DNA of 15,193 nucleotides from Candidatus Aenigmatarchaeota archaeon (GTDB lineage: Archaea; Aenigmatarchaeota; Aenigmatarchaeia; GW2011-AR5; WALA01). Below, piece by piece: positions 1 through 7,496 of the stretch (its first letter is position 1; the number at the start of each line of letters is the position of its first letter). The DNA lies in the NCBI GenBank assembly GCA_015523085.1, contig WALA01000014.1, forward strand, positions 1 through 15,193. Reading direction: 5' to 3'. The position numbers and the translations under genes are program-made. The notes under the pieces are model-generated. The model was not told where the DNA came from and did not search any database. It saw nothing but the letters and a program-made list of their open reading frames with translations.

Positions 1-1053
1 GAGCTTCTCCGGCAAGTAAGTTTCCGTTATGAATTTCAGCCCGCGCGATGACAGGGCCTCTATCTCGGCCTTTATGCCCTTCTTTATCATGAGGTTGAGC
101 TCCCTCTGCCACTTTTCGTTCTGGAACCATGGATACTTCATGAGCTCCTTCGCGCGCTTTATGTCAACGTCCTTTGCCTTGATGGACATTTTCTCGAGCC
201 CGTACTTGTAAATGTCGGATATCGTGAGTCCTATGAACTTTGCGTCAGGCGTGCTTAACGATTCGGACACGTGCGCAAGGTTCATCGACCCGGACTTTAT
301 GACGGAGTAAATGTACCATCCGTAGCTGTCGGAGTCCGTCATTACGTACACTGGGAGTTTGAACTCCTCGTGGAGCTTGTGAATGAGCAGCCGTGTTCCC
401 CTCGATGCCTGCCCTCCGGTTCCGACGAGAATCGCCTTGTGCTTTTCCCAGAACTTGTCTTCATGAAGACGCTCGAATCCTGCGTTCTTCTCTATGACGA
501 GTATGAACTCGGCATCGACCTTCTTTATTTCGATCTCCTCCACGGTCGATGGTATGGACCAACCGCCGCTACCGAGCTTCGACCAATCTATGAGGTCCCC
601 GCGGTCCTTGATTATGACGTTTCCGACTATTATGCCTTTCCTGTCCGTCGTGAGGTGCAAGTCCTCCCTGAGAACGTCGAGTGCAACTTCAAGGTCAACT
701 ATTATGGGGTCCGATTCGCTTTGCTCGTCGAACGTGTTTTCCTTCGTCCCCGGAAGCGTGCGCTTCAAGTTGTAGTACATATCTCTTATGCTCGCGTGTA
801 TGTTTTCATTCACAAGACCCTTGCAGAACGCCGCGACGAGAAGCGTTTGCATGAACCTCTTCGAGTGGGCGACGTTCAGGAAGTACCTCTTGGAGTACTT
901 GTCACCGAGCGACAACTTTCCCGAATTTTTGTTGTATATGATGTTTGAAAACGACCTTATCGGAATGTCTATGTGAGGATTCCTACCTGCCTTCAAGTCG
1001 TTGATTATCTTCTTTCCCATTCCTTCAAGTTTTTCAATTGTTCTTTTGCTCAT
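1..1053 (-). CDS. top6A: DNA topoisomerase VI subunit A (3' end off the window)
   Basis: This is the Spo11-like DNA-cleaving subunit of the type IIB topoisomerase, which makes transient double-strand breaks and relaxes supercoils and catenanes as an A2B2 complex. I translated 351 codons from the ATG at 1053 with no stop before the edge. The reading ends in TETYLPEKL, close to the usual C-terminus, so only a few residues should be missing. The winged-helix (CAP-like) domain holds RDMYYNLK at residues 90-97, with Y94 the likely catalytic tyrosine. The Toprim domain shows E188 in VIEKNAGFERL and the acidic pair D240/D242 in TDSDSYGWYIYS. The start overlaps the end of top6B by 20 bases. An ATG one codon upstream (1056) is possible; GGTG lies six bases before the chosen one. 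Subunit identity is certain from motifs and from the adjacent B subunit. Confidence 0.97.
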   Translation of the reverse strand, partial: MSKRTIEKLEGMGKKIINDLKAGRNPHIDIPIRSFSNIIYNKNSGKLSLGDKYSKRYFLNVAHSKRFMQTLLVAAFCKGLVNENIHASIRDMYYNLKRTLPGTKENTFDEQSESDPIIVDLEVALDVLREDLHLTTDRKGIIVGNVIIKDRGDLIDWSKLGSGGWSIPSTVEEIEIKKVDAEFILVIEKNAGFERLHEDKFWEKHKAILVGTGGQASRGTRLLIHKLHEEFKLPVYVMTDSDSYGWYIYSVIKSGSMNLAHVSESLSTPDAKFIGLTISDIYKYGLEKMSIKAKDVDIKRAKELMKYPWFQNEKWQRELNLMIKKGIKAEIEALSSRGLKFITETYLPEKL

Positions 1054-2599
1054 CATCAACACCCTTCTTAACTTTCTTGTTTATGAGATTTGAAAACATT
1101 TTTTCTATTTCGGATTCTTTTATTCCCGTTAGCGCGCTCAGGGCTTCTGACGACGCGACCGCGTATTTCTCAAATATTTGTATCTTCCTCTTCATCTCAC
1201 CGATTTTCCTCTTTCCGGCTATGTACCTCGACAACTTTCTTGCCGCGTCCTGGATCGCGAGCTTCATTTCCTTGACTATGTCTGGGTACGGCGCTATGGC
1301 TTCCTTTCCTTCGGATATGAACGGAACCCAAACGGAGCACATGTGTATGGTGAGCACCATCGGGCCAACCGGAATCGAGCTTCCGCTCTGCTGCACGTTG
1401 TATCTCTTCCACGACGTTTTCGTGATTGCCTCGAAGGCGGCGCCGGCGCTTTGTTGGTAAATGAGCGGAACCCTGTTTGCAAACCTCATTATCTCGATTG
1501 GCTTGTCTTTCGGAAGGTCGCCTCCGTACGCGATGCCAACTTCAATTTGGAACGGGTTTCCGCGGTACACTGTTGGCGGCCTTGTCACAGAGACGAAGAA
1601 CTCCGCATTTGGAAATTCCTTTTTCAAGCTTTTCTCGAGCTCCTTCTCGCCTATTGGGGAAAGGCAGTCCGTCGGCGGTCGCTGAAGTTTGACCGTCTGC
1701 ATGGCGTTTATGAGTTTCTCCACCTCTCTTCTATCAAGTTCTGATGGTTTCTTTGATGGGTCGAGCTTTGCCACCTTGCATATCTCCTTCGCGCTCGTCT
1801 GGCCAACGCTCGAAAAGTCGCTTGAAAGGAACGACTGAAGCGTTCTCGCCTTCGTTGCCTTAAGCATCCTTAGCAATATTCCAAACTCAATTCCGTATGG
1901 ATGTGGCTTCATTTCCTTCGTTGGCTTTGGTAGGTAATCAATGCTTCTTGGAAACGTGATTGTCGTTCCATCAGGCGCCTTGTAGTGTATCTTTGCATAC
2001 GGATTCGCGATGGATGTCTGCTTCAGGTAATCGTCAACACCTTTGACCTTCTTGTATCGGCCGAGCACGATGAGCTCAATCCTCGTTCCGTGCTCCTTTA
2101 TTTTTTCAACGTCCTTGACTTCAAGTATTTCCGGCTCATTTTTCGTCGTGTCTATGTATATCTTGAACTTCTTTGTCAATTTCTGCTTTTCCGTTTTCGT
2201 ATACACGATTGCCGGTTCGCCTGTTGTTAGCTGGGCGTACAGGACGGCGGCTGATATTCCAATGCCTTGCTGCCCGCGGCTTTGCTTCAATCTGTGGAAT
2301 TTCGAGCCGTACAGAAGCTTTCCGAAAACCTTTCCAACGTGGCTTTCGGGTATGCCCGGTCCGTTGTCCTCAACGACGACCTTGTACACATTTTCCTTGA
2401 TTTGAGAAAGCGAAACCTTGATGTCAGGAAGTATGCCTGACTCTTCGCACGCATCGAGGCTATTGTCAACAGCTTCCTTCACGACCATGAGTAGCGCTTT
2501 TGTTTTGTTGTCGAAACCGAGAAGGTGCTTGTTCTTCTCAAAAAATTCACTCACGCTGATTTCTCTTTGAAGTTTTGCCATGTCTTCGGCAGTTACCAT
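1034..2599 (-). CDS. top6B: DNA topoisomerase VI subunit B
   Basis: This is the ATP-binding (GHKL-family) subunit of topoisomerase VI; ATP-driven dimerisation gates DNA passage through the A subunits. The protein is 521 residues (522 from the upstream ATG), normal for the short archaeal form. Visible motifs, numbered from the upstream ATG, are the N box VKEAVDNSLDA (41-51), the Mg/ATP motif VEDNGPGIP (77-85) and the glycine-rich lid SRGQQGIGISAA (108-119). A helix-two-turn-helix insert follows at about 245-300. The transducer domain contains SVWVPFISEGKEAIA with the switch lysine K433. A short charged C-terminal tail follows, without the extra Ig-like domain of some relatives. Two ATGs are in tandem. 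The second (2599) sits five bases after a GGTG core, the spacing seen at other genes here, while the first (2602) overlaps the upstream stop as ATGA. It is translationally coupled to the KH gene. Confidence 0.97.
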   Translation of the reverse strand: MVTAEDMAKLQREISVSEFFEKNKHLLGFDNKTKALLMVVKEAVDNSLDACEESGILPDIKVSLSQIKENVYKVVVEDNGPGIPESHVGKVFGKLLYGSKFHRLKQSRGQQGIGISAAVLYAQLTTGEPAIVYTKTEKQKLTKKFKIYIDTTKNEPEILEVKDVEKIKEHGTRIELIVLGRYKKVKGVDDYLKQTSIANPYAKIHYKAPDGTTITFPRSIDYLPKPTKEMKPHPYGIEFGILLRMLKATKARTLQSFLSSDFSSVGQTSAKEICKVAKLDPSKKPSELDRREVEKLINAMQTVKLQRPPTDCLSPIGEKELEKSLKKEFPNAEFFVSVTRPPTVYRGNPFQIEVGIAYGGDLPKDKPIEIMRFANRVPLIYQQSAGAAFEAITKTSWKRYNVQQSGSSIPVGPMVLTIHMCSVWVPFISEGKEAIAPYPDIVKEMKLAIQDAARKLSRYIAGKRKIGEMKRKIQIFEKYAVASSEALSALTGIKESEIEKMFSNLINKKVKKGVDDEQKNN

Positions 2600-3090
2600 C
2601 ATATCACCTTTTCTTCTTTTCTTTTCTTCAAAAATTTAAATACGGTGTTGAGGCGGCTTCCCTTGACTATCATTTTTATGGCCTCAACGGCGTCGTCCGT
2701 ATCGCGCCCAATGACGCACGCGGTCTTCCCGTACACCGATATGGTCGTGTTCGTGGAGTTCTCGATGTACTTCTTGACGTATCCATCCGTGCCTATTATC
2801 CTCGCCCGTATTCGTTCCAGCGTCTTTTTGTTCCTTGGGAGCTCCACCGTGTCTATAAAGAAGTCCTCATCCAGAAGTTTCAACGAATTTTTCGGCGAGA
2901 ACCCGCGCCCTATGGCGTAAATTATGCTCTCCGCCTTTATCACATCTATGGGATCGCCCTCAATTGAAACGAGGTTGCCGTCTATTTTGAGATTGACGTG
3001 GCAGAGCTTCGAAATCTTCTTCTTCGTCTCGCCACGCTTCCCTATGAGAACAGCGACACGTTCATTTGGAATGAGAACTTCCTTTATCAA
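2599..3090 (-). CDS. KH-domain RNA-binding protein, archaeal Pno1/Dim2-like
   Basis: The 163-residue protein has two KH domains and resembles the archaeal Pno1/Dim2 (Krr1-like) family, which binds near the 3' end of 16S rRNA in small-subunit maturation. The first KH has the GxxG loop in LIGKRGETKKKI (15-26). The linker motif AIGRGFSP (59-66) is typical of the family. The second KH has a degenerate loop, RIIGTDGYVKKYIE (97-110). The start is a TTG at 3088-3090, preceded at five bases by GGTG and nine bases after the aIF1A stop. There is no ATG in frame near the N-terminus, and starting later would damage the first KH domain. The basic C-terminal tail is KFLKKRKEEK. The gene lies between aIF1A and topoisomerase VI, which fits a housekeeping operon. 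Family assignment is strong; the precise role is inferred from the family. Confidence 0.9.
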   Translation of the reverse strand: MIKEVLIPNERVAVLIGKRGETKKKISKLCHVNLKIDGNLVSIEGDPIDVIKAESIIYAIGRGFSPKNSLKLLDEDFFIDTVELPRNKKTLERIRARIIGTDGYVKKYIENSTNTTISVYGKTACVIGRDTDDAVEAIKMIVKGSRLNTVFKFLKKRKEEKVI

Positions 3091-3099
3091 ACGAACACC

Positions 3100-3384
3100 C
3101 TAAAAATTGAGATACCCTCTTTTCTCAAGCCAGTACTTTTCGTTTCTCCTGTAAACCCACACGACATCGCACCGCTCGTTTGACTGAGTTTCCCACGGCT
3201 TGATTATTATTGCGTCTCCGACGTGCATCCAAATCCTGCTTTTCAGCTTACCCGGTATGCGCCCTATCCTCACGTTTCCGTCTTTGCATATCACGCGGAC
3301 GCGGCCGCCGCCAAGCATGGACTCAACTATTCCTATCATCTCATTTCCTTTTGGTAATCTTATTCTTACCGGTCCTTCTTCCAT
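3100..3384 (-). CDS. eif1A: Translation initiation factor aIF1A
   Basis: This is a 94-residue OB-fold (S1-IF1) protein that binds the A-site region of the small ribosomal subunit during start-codon selection. Family signatures are visible in order: VRIRLPKGNEMIGIVESMLG (6-25), RVRVICKDGN (28-37), the highly conserved RIGRIPGKLKSRIW (39-52), GDAIIIKPWE (56-65) and the tail EKYWLEKRGYL. The length is slightly short because the charged N- and C-terminal tails of some homologues are reduced. The ATG at 3382-3384 is the start that retains the RIRLPK strand. It lies inside the last 14 codons and stop of nmd3, so the two genes share 44 bases in different frames. No strong Shine-Dalgarno is visible beyond GATGGT, and translation is probably coupled to nmd3. 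Confidence 0.96.
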   Translation of the reverse strand: MEEGPVRIRLPKGNEMIGIVESMLGGGRVRVICKDGNVRIGRIPGKLKSRIWMHVGDAIIIKPWETQSNERCDVVWVYRRNEKYWLEKRGYLNF

Positions 3385-4021
3385 TCAACCATCTCACAGC
3401 ATAATAATTTCTATAGAGCTCACGCCCCTTTTTCTTCCCAACGAGCTTGTACGATTTCACGACGGAAATTCCGCGAACCGATTTCACGCGCTCATCGGCG
3501 ATTTTTTTATCAACAACAAATATATCGTAGCCTTCCTTTAAATTCTTGACGCTGACGACGTTTTCTTCGAGCTGTTTTGAGCTCAACATTACCCTCAGAA
3601 GGTGGTCCCGATTCTCGCCACGGACCTGTATGACGGCTTCATGATAATTTCCGGATTTCTTGACGCATATGGGGCAGAGATTCTTCTTAATTTTTATCTC
3701 GACTTTCTTCGTCTCCACCTTTGGTTTCGTACTCGGCGGTATGAAACCCGTTGCCTCGACTTTCACGAACGTCCGTCCACCGATCTTTTCGAGTTTCGTT
3801 TTCAGATCAACTATTTTTCCAAGTGGCTTTATCCTCTCGGCGACGGCTGATTTTATCGGGTCGGGTGACTCTTTCCACTCGTGAATCTTGTACCTTCCGC
3901 ACGACGGGCAGATGACGACGGAAAATGGCTTTATCTTGAAGAGCTCGTGCTCTTCGTTGTAGCATTCCTCGCACAGGTACCCGATTTTCGCCTCGCGCTT
4001 TCCACACTTTATGCACTTCAT
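3341..4021 (-). CDS. nmd3: NMD3 family 60S-export/ribosome maturation protein
   Basis: The 226-residue protein is an archaeal NMD3. In eukaryotes the family binds the large ribosomal subunit late in maturation and in nuclear export; the archaeal form keeps the zinc-binding and subunit-binding core. Four CxxC pairs are visible: C3/C6, C17/C20, C38/C41 and C116/C119, enough for two zinc sites. After them comes NYHEAVIQVRG (125-135), the family's Y-x-E-A-x-x-Q-x-R signature. The frame is open upstream to 4078, but starting there adds a segment translated from the promoter and the end of the previous gene. The ATG at 4021 places the first CxxC at residue 3, as in relatives. A TATA-like TTTAAA is centred about 26 bases before this ATG, so the mRNA is probably leaderless. 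It is the first gene of the informational operon. Confidence 0.93.
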   Translation of the reverse strand: MKCIKCGKREAKIGYLCEECYNEEHELFKIKPFSVVICPSCGRYKIHEWKESPDPIKSAVAERIKPLGKIVDLKTKLEKIGGRTFVKVEATGFIPPSTKPKVETKKVEIKIKKNLCPICVKKSGNYHEAVIQVRGENRDHLLRVMLSSKQLEENVVSVKNLKEGYDIFVVDKKIADERVKSVRGISVVKSYKLVGKKKGRELYRNYYAVRWLNGRRTGKNKITKRK

Positions 4022-4043
4022 AAAAAAACTTCTCAGAAAAAGC

Positions 4044-4049
4044 TTTAAA
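4044..4049 (-). promoter_or_regulatory. TATA box for the nmd3 operon (leaderless)
   Basis: On the minus strand the sequence reads GATTTAAAGC. The TTTAAA centre is about 26 bases before the A of the nmd3 ATG at 4021, which is the normal archaeal TATA-to-start-site distance, and there is no Shine-Dalgarno. That combination predicts a leaderless transcript. The box falls just after the stop codon (4050-4052) of the last pilus-operon gene. T-runs at 4037-4041 and 4022-4028 lie between box and start and might also weakly terminate the upstream transcript. Confidence 0.6.
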
Positions 4050-5267
4050 TCAGACAAAAATGTGCCACACGTAAACACGCACGATGAACGGCTCCAACAC
4101 CTTCAATCCGGGCAAGAAGTAATCGAGCGAGAAGTATTCCTTCCCCGGGACCTTCTCCGGTTCAAGCGGTGAAAAAGTGCTTCCATCAAGCTTGTACTTC
4201 TCAACGGCCGTGAAGAGAATTACCGCTTTTGTGAGCTCATCAATGTCAGAGTAATTGTATTCACCGACAATCCACGATGCGTACGCCTTTCCGTACGGTC
4301 GCACAGTCGCAAATGCGTTTCCGTCGTTGTAAAGAACGCTGTGGCTGCTGCTCTTTCCAGAGCCATCTATGTTGAATTCGTACGTCTTGTTCATTATCTC
4401 CAGGTCGGCGAACGTTTCTCCGTACGACGCGTTCCCATTGACGTTCTCAACGTATATTGCATACGGCGGTATTGAAAAGTTTTCTCCGATTTCATAATAC
4501 TTTCCCGACCCGACTGGATATTCGACGCAGTTGTGGCACGTGTCGTTGTCAAACGTTTTTATCTCGTAATTTGTTTTTTGAAGCGTAATGTTTCCCGTTT
4601 GCTCCGATTCAGAACCGTGCGTGAGAACTCTGAACGGCGATAACGTGAAAATTCTTGATATATGGTATGACATCGATGAGACGCTTGAATTGAAATGAGC
4701 ATTACCTTCCACTTTCGATACATCGGACAAATCGAACAAGTCATCGACCGAATCCGTATCGTTGCTTATGAGAACGATTCCAATTCCTCTTTTCAAATAC
4801 CTTTCCGCCGTGCCTTCGTCGATTTTCGTTTGATTGTAAAAAACTATGACATCGGAGTTCGCCAGACCTTCAAGGGTTCCGTTCTTGATTCTTATCTCCG
4901 TGCCGCGTCCGTTGTACTTGAATTCGAGCGGCTCCAGCGTCCTGTTCAGTCGTTCGATGTTCGTTTTGTTGCAAACGCATCCGACCTTGACGATTGGCTT
5001 CGGAAGGCCGATTATTTCTATGGAGAAATCGTACGGACCAACGAGCATGCTTTCAAGTGAGCTGTGGAAGCCCCTCCAATCGTTGTTCATCACGTAGTTC
5101 AGCGTTCTGTTTGTCAGCGAAAGCGCAGATAGGAGATCTTCCATTTCGCGATGCGCGTATATCTTTGACCAGGGCTCCATCTCGTGCGGTGCGGTGAATT
5201 GATAGAGAACTGCGAATATTATTATCGATGCCAGCAACGCTTCCAGTGTTTTCACGAACCCTTTCAT
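4050..5267 (-). CDS. Large pilin-like surface protein rich in N-glycosylation sequons
   Basis: No family was recognised over the whole 405 residues. The N-terminus, MKGFVKTLEALLASIIIFAV, has a short basic leader ending in KG and then a Glu-containing hydrophobic helix, as in class III/type IV pilin-like signals. The rest should be outside the membrane. Thirteen N-x-S/T sequons occur (for example N53, N100, N108, N145, N226, N338), and there are two cysteine pairs, C97/C99 and C244/C247. Residues about 136-168 (SDVIVFYNQTKIDEGTAERY and the strand GIGIVLIS) look like part of a GATase1/Rossmann-like domain, a weak similarity. The end, RVYVWHIFV, is aromatic. It is the last gene of the pilus operon. 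The ATG at 5267 overlaps the preceding stop as TGATG. An in-frame TTG at 5270 is four bases after a GGTG and is an alternative start. It may be a minor tip pilin or adhesin. Confidence 0.75.
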   Translation of the reverse strand: MKGFVKTLEALLASIIIFAVLYQFTAPHEMEPWSKIYAHREMEDLLSALSLTNRTLNYVMNNDWRGFHSSLESMLVGPYDFSIEIIGLPKPIVKVGCVCNKTNIERLNRTLEPLEFKYNGRGTEIRIKNGTLEGLANSDVIVFYNQTKIDEGTAERYLKRGIGIVLISNDTDSVDDLFDLSDVSKVEGNAHFNSSVSSMSYHISRIFTLSPFRVLTHGSESEQTGNITLQKTNYEIKTFDNDTCHNCVEYPVGSGKYYEIGENFSIPPYAIYVENVNGNASYGETFADLEIMNKTYEFNIDGSGKSSSHSVLYNDGNAFATVRPYGKAYASWIVGEYNYSDIDELTKAVILFTAVEKYKLDGSTFSPLEPEKVPGKEYFSLDYFLPGLKVLEPFIVRVYVWHIFV

Positions 5268-5710
5268 CAATAAACACCAACTGTTATTTTTGCTATTTCA
5301 TAAGACCCCGTGGTTTCGTTTTTGAACACGCCGAACCTGTTTATGATGTACGAGCGCTTTAACCTGTTAACGGGGCCGCACTCGCTCACAATGTCTCCGT
5401 TTTCGTTTTCCACGCGGACAATCAGAAGTCCATTGACGTTGAGCTCCTTCACGAGTCCCGCATAATCCGAATTGCACGACGATGTGAACTCATTGACTTT
5501 CGTGAGATTTATGAAATACGGCGCGCCAGATGAGAAATTCTTGAAAAGCAGGTACTCACTTATCTGATAGCACTTTGCCATCTTGTAATTTGTGACGTAA
5601 TTGTTGTGCACCTTCGGCATCTCGGACGCGATGAAGCTTACAACGGCGAGTATGGAAATTGCGAATATTCCGACGTCTATTATGAATTCTATGTCGCTTT
5701 GCGCTTTCAT
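5267..5710 (-). CDS. Class III signal peptide pilin-like protein (147 aa)
   Basis: This is a small exported subunit of the pilus-like system. It begins MKAQSDIEFIIDVGIFAISI, a textbook class III signal: cleavage is expected after KA, giving a mature Q1 with Glu at +5, followed by a hydrophobic helix that packs into the filament core or anchors the precursor. The rest is hydrophilic, with three cysteines (in KCYQ, SSCNSD and SECGP) and sequons NFS, NLT and NET. The frame is open far upstream, but that segment lies inside the platform gene. The ATG at 5710 overlaps the platform gene's stop as ATGA and yields the signal peptide, so it is preferred. Which pilin is the major one cannot be told from sequence. 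Confidence 0.85.
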   Translation of the reverse strand: MKAQSDIEFIIDVGIFAISILAVVSFIASEMPKVHNNYVTNYKMAKCYQISEYLLFKNFSSGAPYFINLTKVNEFTSSCNSDYAGLVKELNVNGLLIVRVENENGDIVSECGPVNRLKRSYIINRFGVFKNETTGSYEIAKITVGVY

Positions 5711-6630
5711 ATTATACCAAGCCACCCTATGAGCATGAATATGAGTACTCCACTCAAGCTCATTATTATGAGATGCTTGAGGCCCGCCTTGAGCGAGTTG
5801 GACTCTATGACGCCGGCTATGAGGCCGGAAAATACGGCCTGTATCATTATCATGGCGAAGAACATACCTTTGTAATAGCACTGAGCTCCCATCGTTTTTC
5901 CGAGTCCGAGCGAGAGACAGACTGAGTTGAATATCGGGCATCCAATGCAGACAAGTGGATCGTGGCACACGCTGCATGGGTCTCCACCAAACGACATTCC
6001 GAATTGGCTCGCTCCCACGCTTATGCTCATCATGGGCGCCATGAATTTTAGAAGTATGAGGACGATGCCTATGAATATGAAGAATATGGCGTATATCATA
6101 GTGACATGCTGCGACATCAAACTCTTTCTCTTCTTTTCTATTTCTTTTATCTTTTCTAGATTCGCGGCAAGGCTTTCCGATATCTTTGTTATGTCCCCTC
6201 CTGAAACGTACGCCTGCATTATTATGTACATCACGCGCTTTATGGTCTTGCTGTCCGTTCTATCTATGAATTTCTTTATGGCCTTATTCATTCCGACGTT
6301 CCATGACGCTTCGGAAACCATTTTTTTCAATTCCTTCGAGAACGGCCCGTAGTCCTCCTTGCTCGCCATCTTGAAACAGTCGTAAAGGTTCAGTCCGGAT
6401 TTCGAGTGTTCGGCGATGCTCCGCAGGAACATTGGAAGGACACTTTCCATGTCCTTCATGCGCTTGTACTTTATGTAATTGTAAACTCCGTACGGGACGG
6501 CCGTGAGTATCACGCCCCATATGATTATGTTTATGCCTATTATCGCGTTCTTGATAAACAGAACGTTGACTAAAAGAAGGACGGCCGTAGCGGCCAACAC
6601 TGATATCTCGTAAATTTTCATCTTGTTCAT
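5707..6630 (-). CDS. TadC/FlaJ-like membrane platform protein with six-cysteine external loop
   Basis: The 307-residue protein belongs by architecture to the T2SSF (GspF/TadC/FlaJ) group, the inner-membrane platform that the assembly ATPase acts upon. Two N-terminal membrane segments (about 9-26 and 31-50) are followed by a cytoplasmic helical domain (about 58-175) with the typical LRSIAEHSKSGLNLYDCF and QAYVSGGDITKISESLA repeats. Three more membrane segments lie near 178-200, 254-275 and 286-305. Between the third and fourth is an unusual loop with C219, C222, C228, C231, C238 and C251; by the expected topology it faces outside. It follows a second, cysteine-poor TadC gene by five bases, so the platform is probably a heterodimer. 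The start ATG at 6630 follows the upstream stop TGA, whose AGTGA could serve as a weak ribosome site. Confidence 0.88.
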   Translation of the reverse strand: MNKMKIYEISVLAATAVLLLVNVLFIKNAIIGINIIIWGVILTAVPYGVYNYIKYKRMKDMESVLPMFLRSIAEHSKSGLNLYDCFKMASKEDYGPFSKELKKMVSEASWNVGMNKAIKKFIDRTDSKTIKRVMYIIMQAYVSGGDITKISESLAANLEKIKEIEKKRKSLMSQHVTMIYAIFFIFIGIVLILLKFMAPMMSISVGASQFGMSFGGDPCSVCHDPLVCIGCPIFNSVCLSLGLGKTMGAQCYYKGMFFAMIMIQAVFSGLIAGVIESNSLKAGLKHLIIMSLSGVLIFMLIGWLGII

Positions 6631-6635
6631 TCAAA

Positions 6636-7496
6636 TCACTGCACTGGTGAAACGGATTTCGTGAATATTATGAACATTATGGATATGAGCGGCAGCAGTA
6701 TGAATATCACGAACGATTGTATCATGACGATGGAAGGCGACGCTGAAATGAGTCCCATGACTGCCGACAGGACTATGAAAAATATGGAGCCGGCGATTAT
6801 CATCGTGAAATATATTTCAATGTACACCGAGAGGTCTTGCGAGAATTTTTCTATGCGGTTCGCATAGTCGTCCATGAGCTCATCCGACTTATCCTTCAAG
6901 TACTCGTTCAGCCGCCCGCCGGATGAAATGGTCGTGTACATCCCCCACAGGAATTCCTTGAGCTTTTTGGACGGCGTGGACTCAGCAACTGTTTTTATGG
7001 ATTTCAATATGTCCATTCCGAACATTTCCACGTTCCGCGATATCTCCTCGGACTCCTTTGAAACCTCGCCGTAGTCCTTGAACTTTGACATTGTCTTGAA
7101 CAGCTGACTAGGAAGAACATCGCCGGACGAAAGAGCGTAAAAGTAAGTCGCCGAAAACGGAAGCGTGAGGTCTATGTCCTTTTCGCGGTTTTTCGATATT
7201 GACGATGGATACACGTAGAAGAACAAAAACAGCATTCCCGAAAGCGCCACGGAAAGGGTGAACGCCATTATGACAGCTTCCACCGGGTTCTTGAACGTGA
7301 ATCCGAATATCATGGACAGGAAGATTGTCTCGAAAGCAAACGTTATGAGAGTCGTTGATACGGCCACGGAAAGATACTCGTCAAGCGTGAGACCCATCTT
7401 TGAGCTCGCCAAATCCGACTTCATGTCCTTGAAGTAATCCCTAATTATTCTCACTATCCATCCGAAATGTTTCCTCGAAAAATTAACATAATTCAT
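6636..7496 (-). CDS. TadC/FlaJ-like membrane platform protein
   Basis: The 286-residue protein is the first of two T2SSF-type platform subunits for pilin assembly. An amphipathic, basic N-terminus (to about residue 40) precedes membrane segments near 44-66 and 71-97. A cytoplasmic helical domain (about 103-222) contains FSATYFYALSSGDVLPSQLF and GMYTTISSGGRLNEYLKDKS, the duplicated helical motif of FlaJ/TadC proteins. Two C-terminal membrane segments (about 228-251 and 257-279) follow. It lacks the cysteine loop of its downstream partner. The frame is open upstream to 7601, but that part overlaps the ATPase and reads as basic, non-conserved sequence. The ATG at 7496 overlaps the ATPase stop as ATGA and has GAGG upstream. 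Coupling to the ATPase gene fits their physical interaction. Confidence 0.88.
   Translation of the reverse strand: MNYVNFSRKHFGWIVRIIRDYFKDMKSDLASSKMGLTLDEYLSVAVSTTLITFAFETIFLSMIFGFTFKNPVEAVIMAFTLSVALSGMLFLFFYVYPSSISKNREKDIDLTLPFSATYFYALSSGDVLPSQLFKTMSKFKDYGEVSKESEEISRNVEMFGMDILKSIKTVAESTPSKKLKEFLWGMYTTISSGGRLNEYLKDKSDELMDDYANRIEKFSQDLSVYIEIYFTMIIAGSIFFIVLSAVMGLISASPSIVMIQSFVIFILLPLISIMFIIFTKSVSPVQ

Noticed and set aside
271..948. 225-codon plus-strand frame at the left edge
   Set aside because: It lies opposite topoisomerase VI subunit A, whose minus-strand reading shows all family motifs through the same region.
5711..5977. N-terminal extension of the 147-aa pilin frame up to 5977
   Set aside because: That part is out of frame with the platform gene it overlaps and reads as Arg/Ser/His-rich sequence. 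The class III signal peptide begins exactly at 5710.
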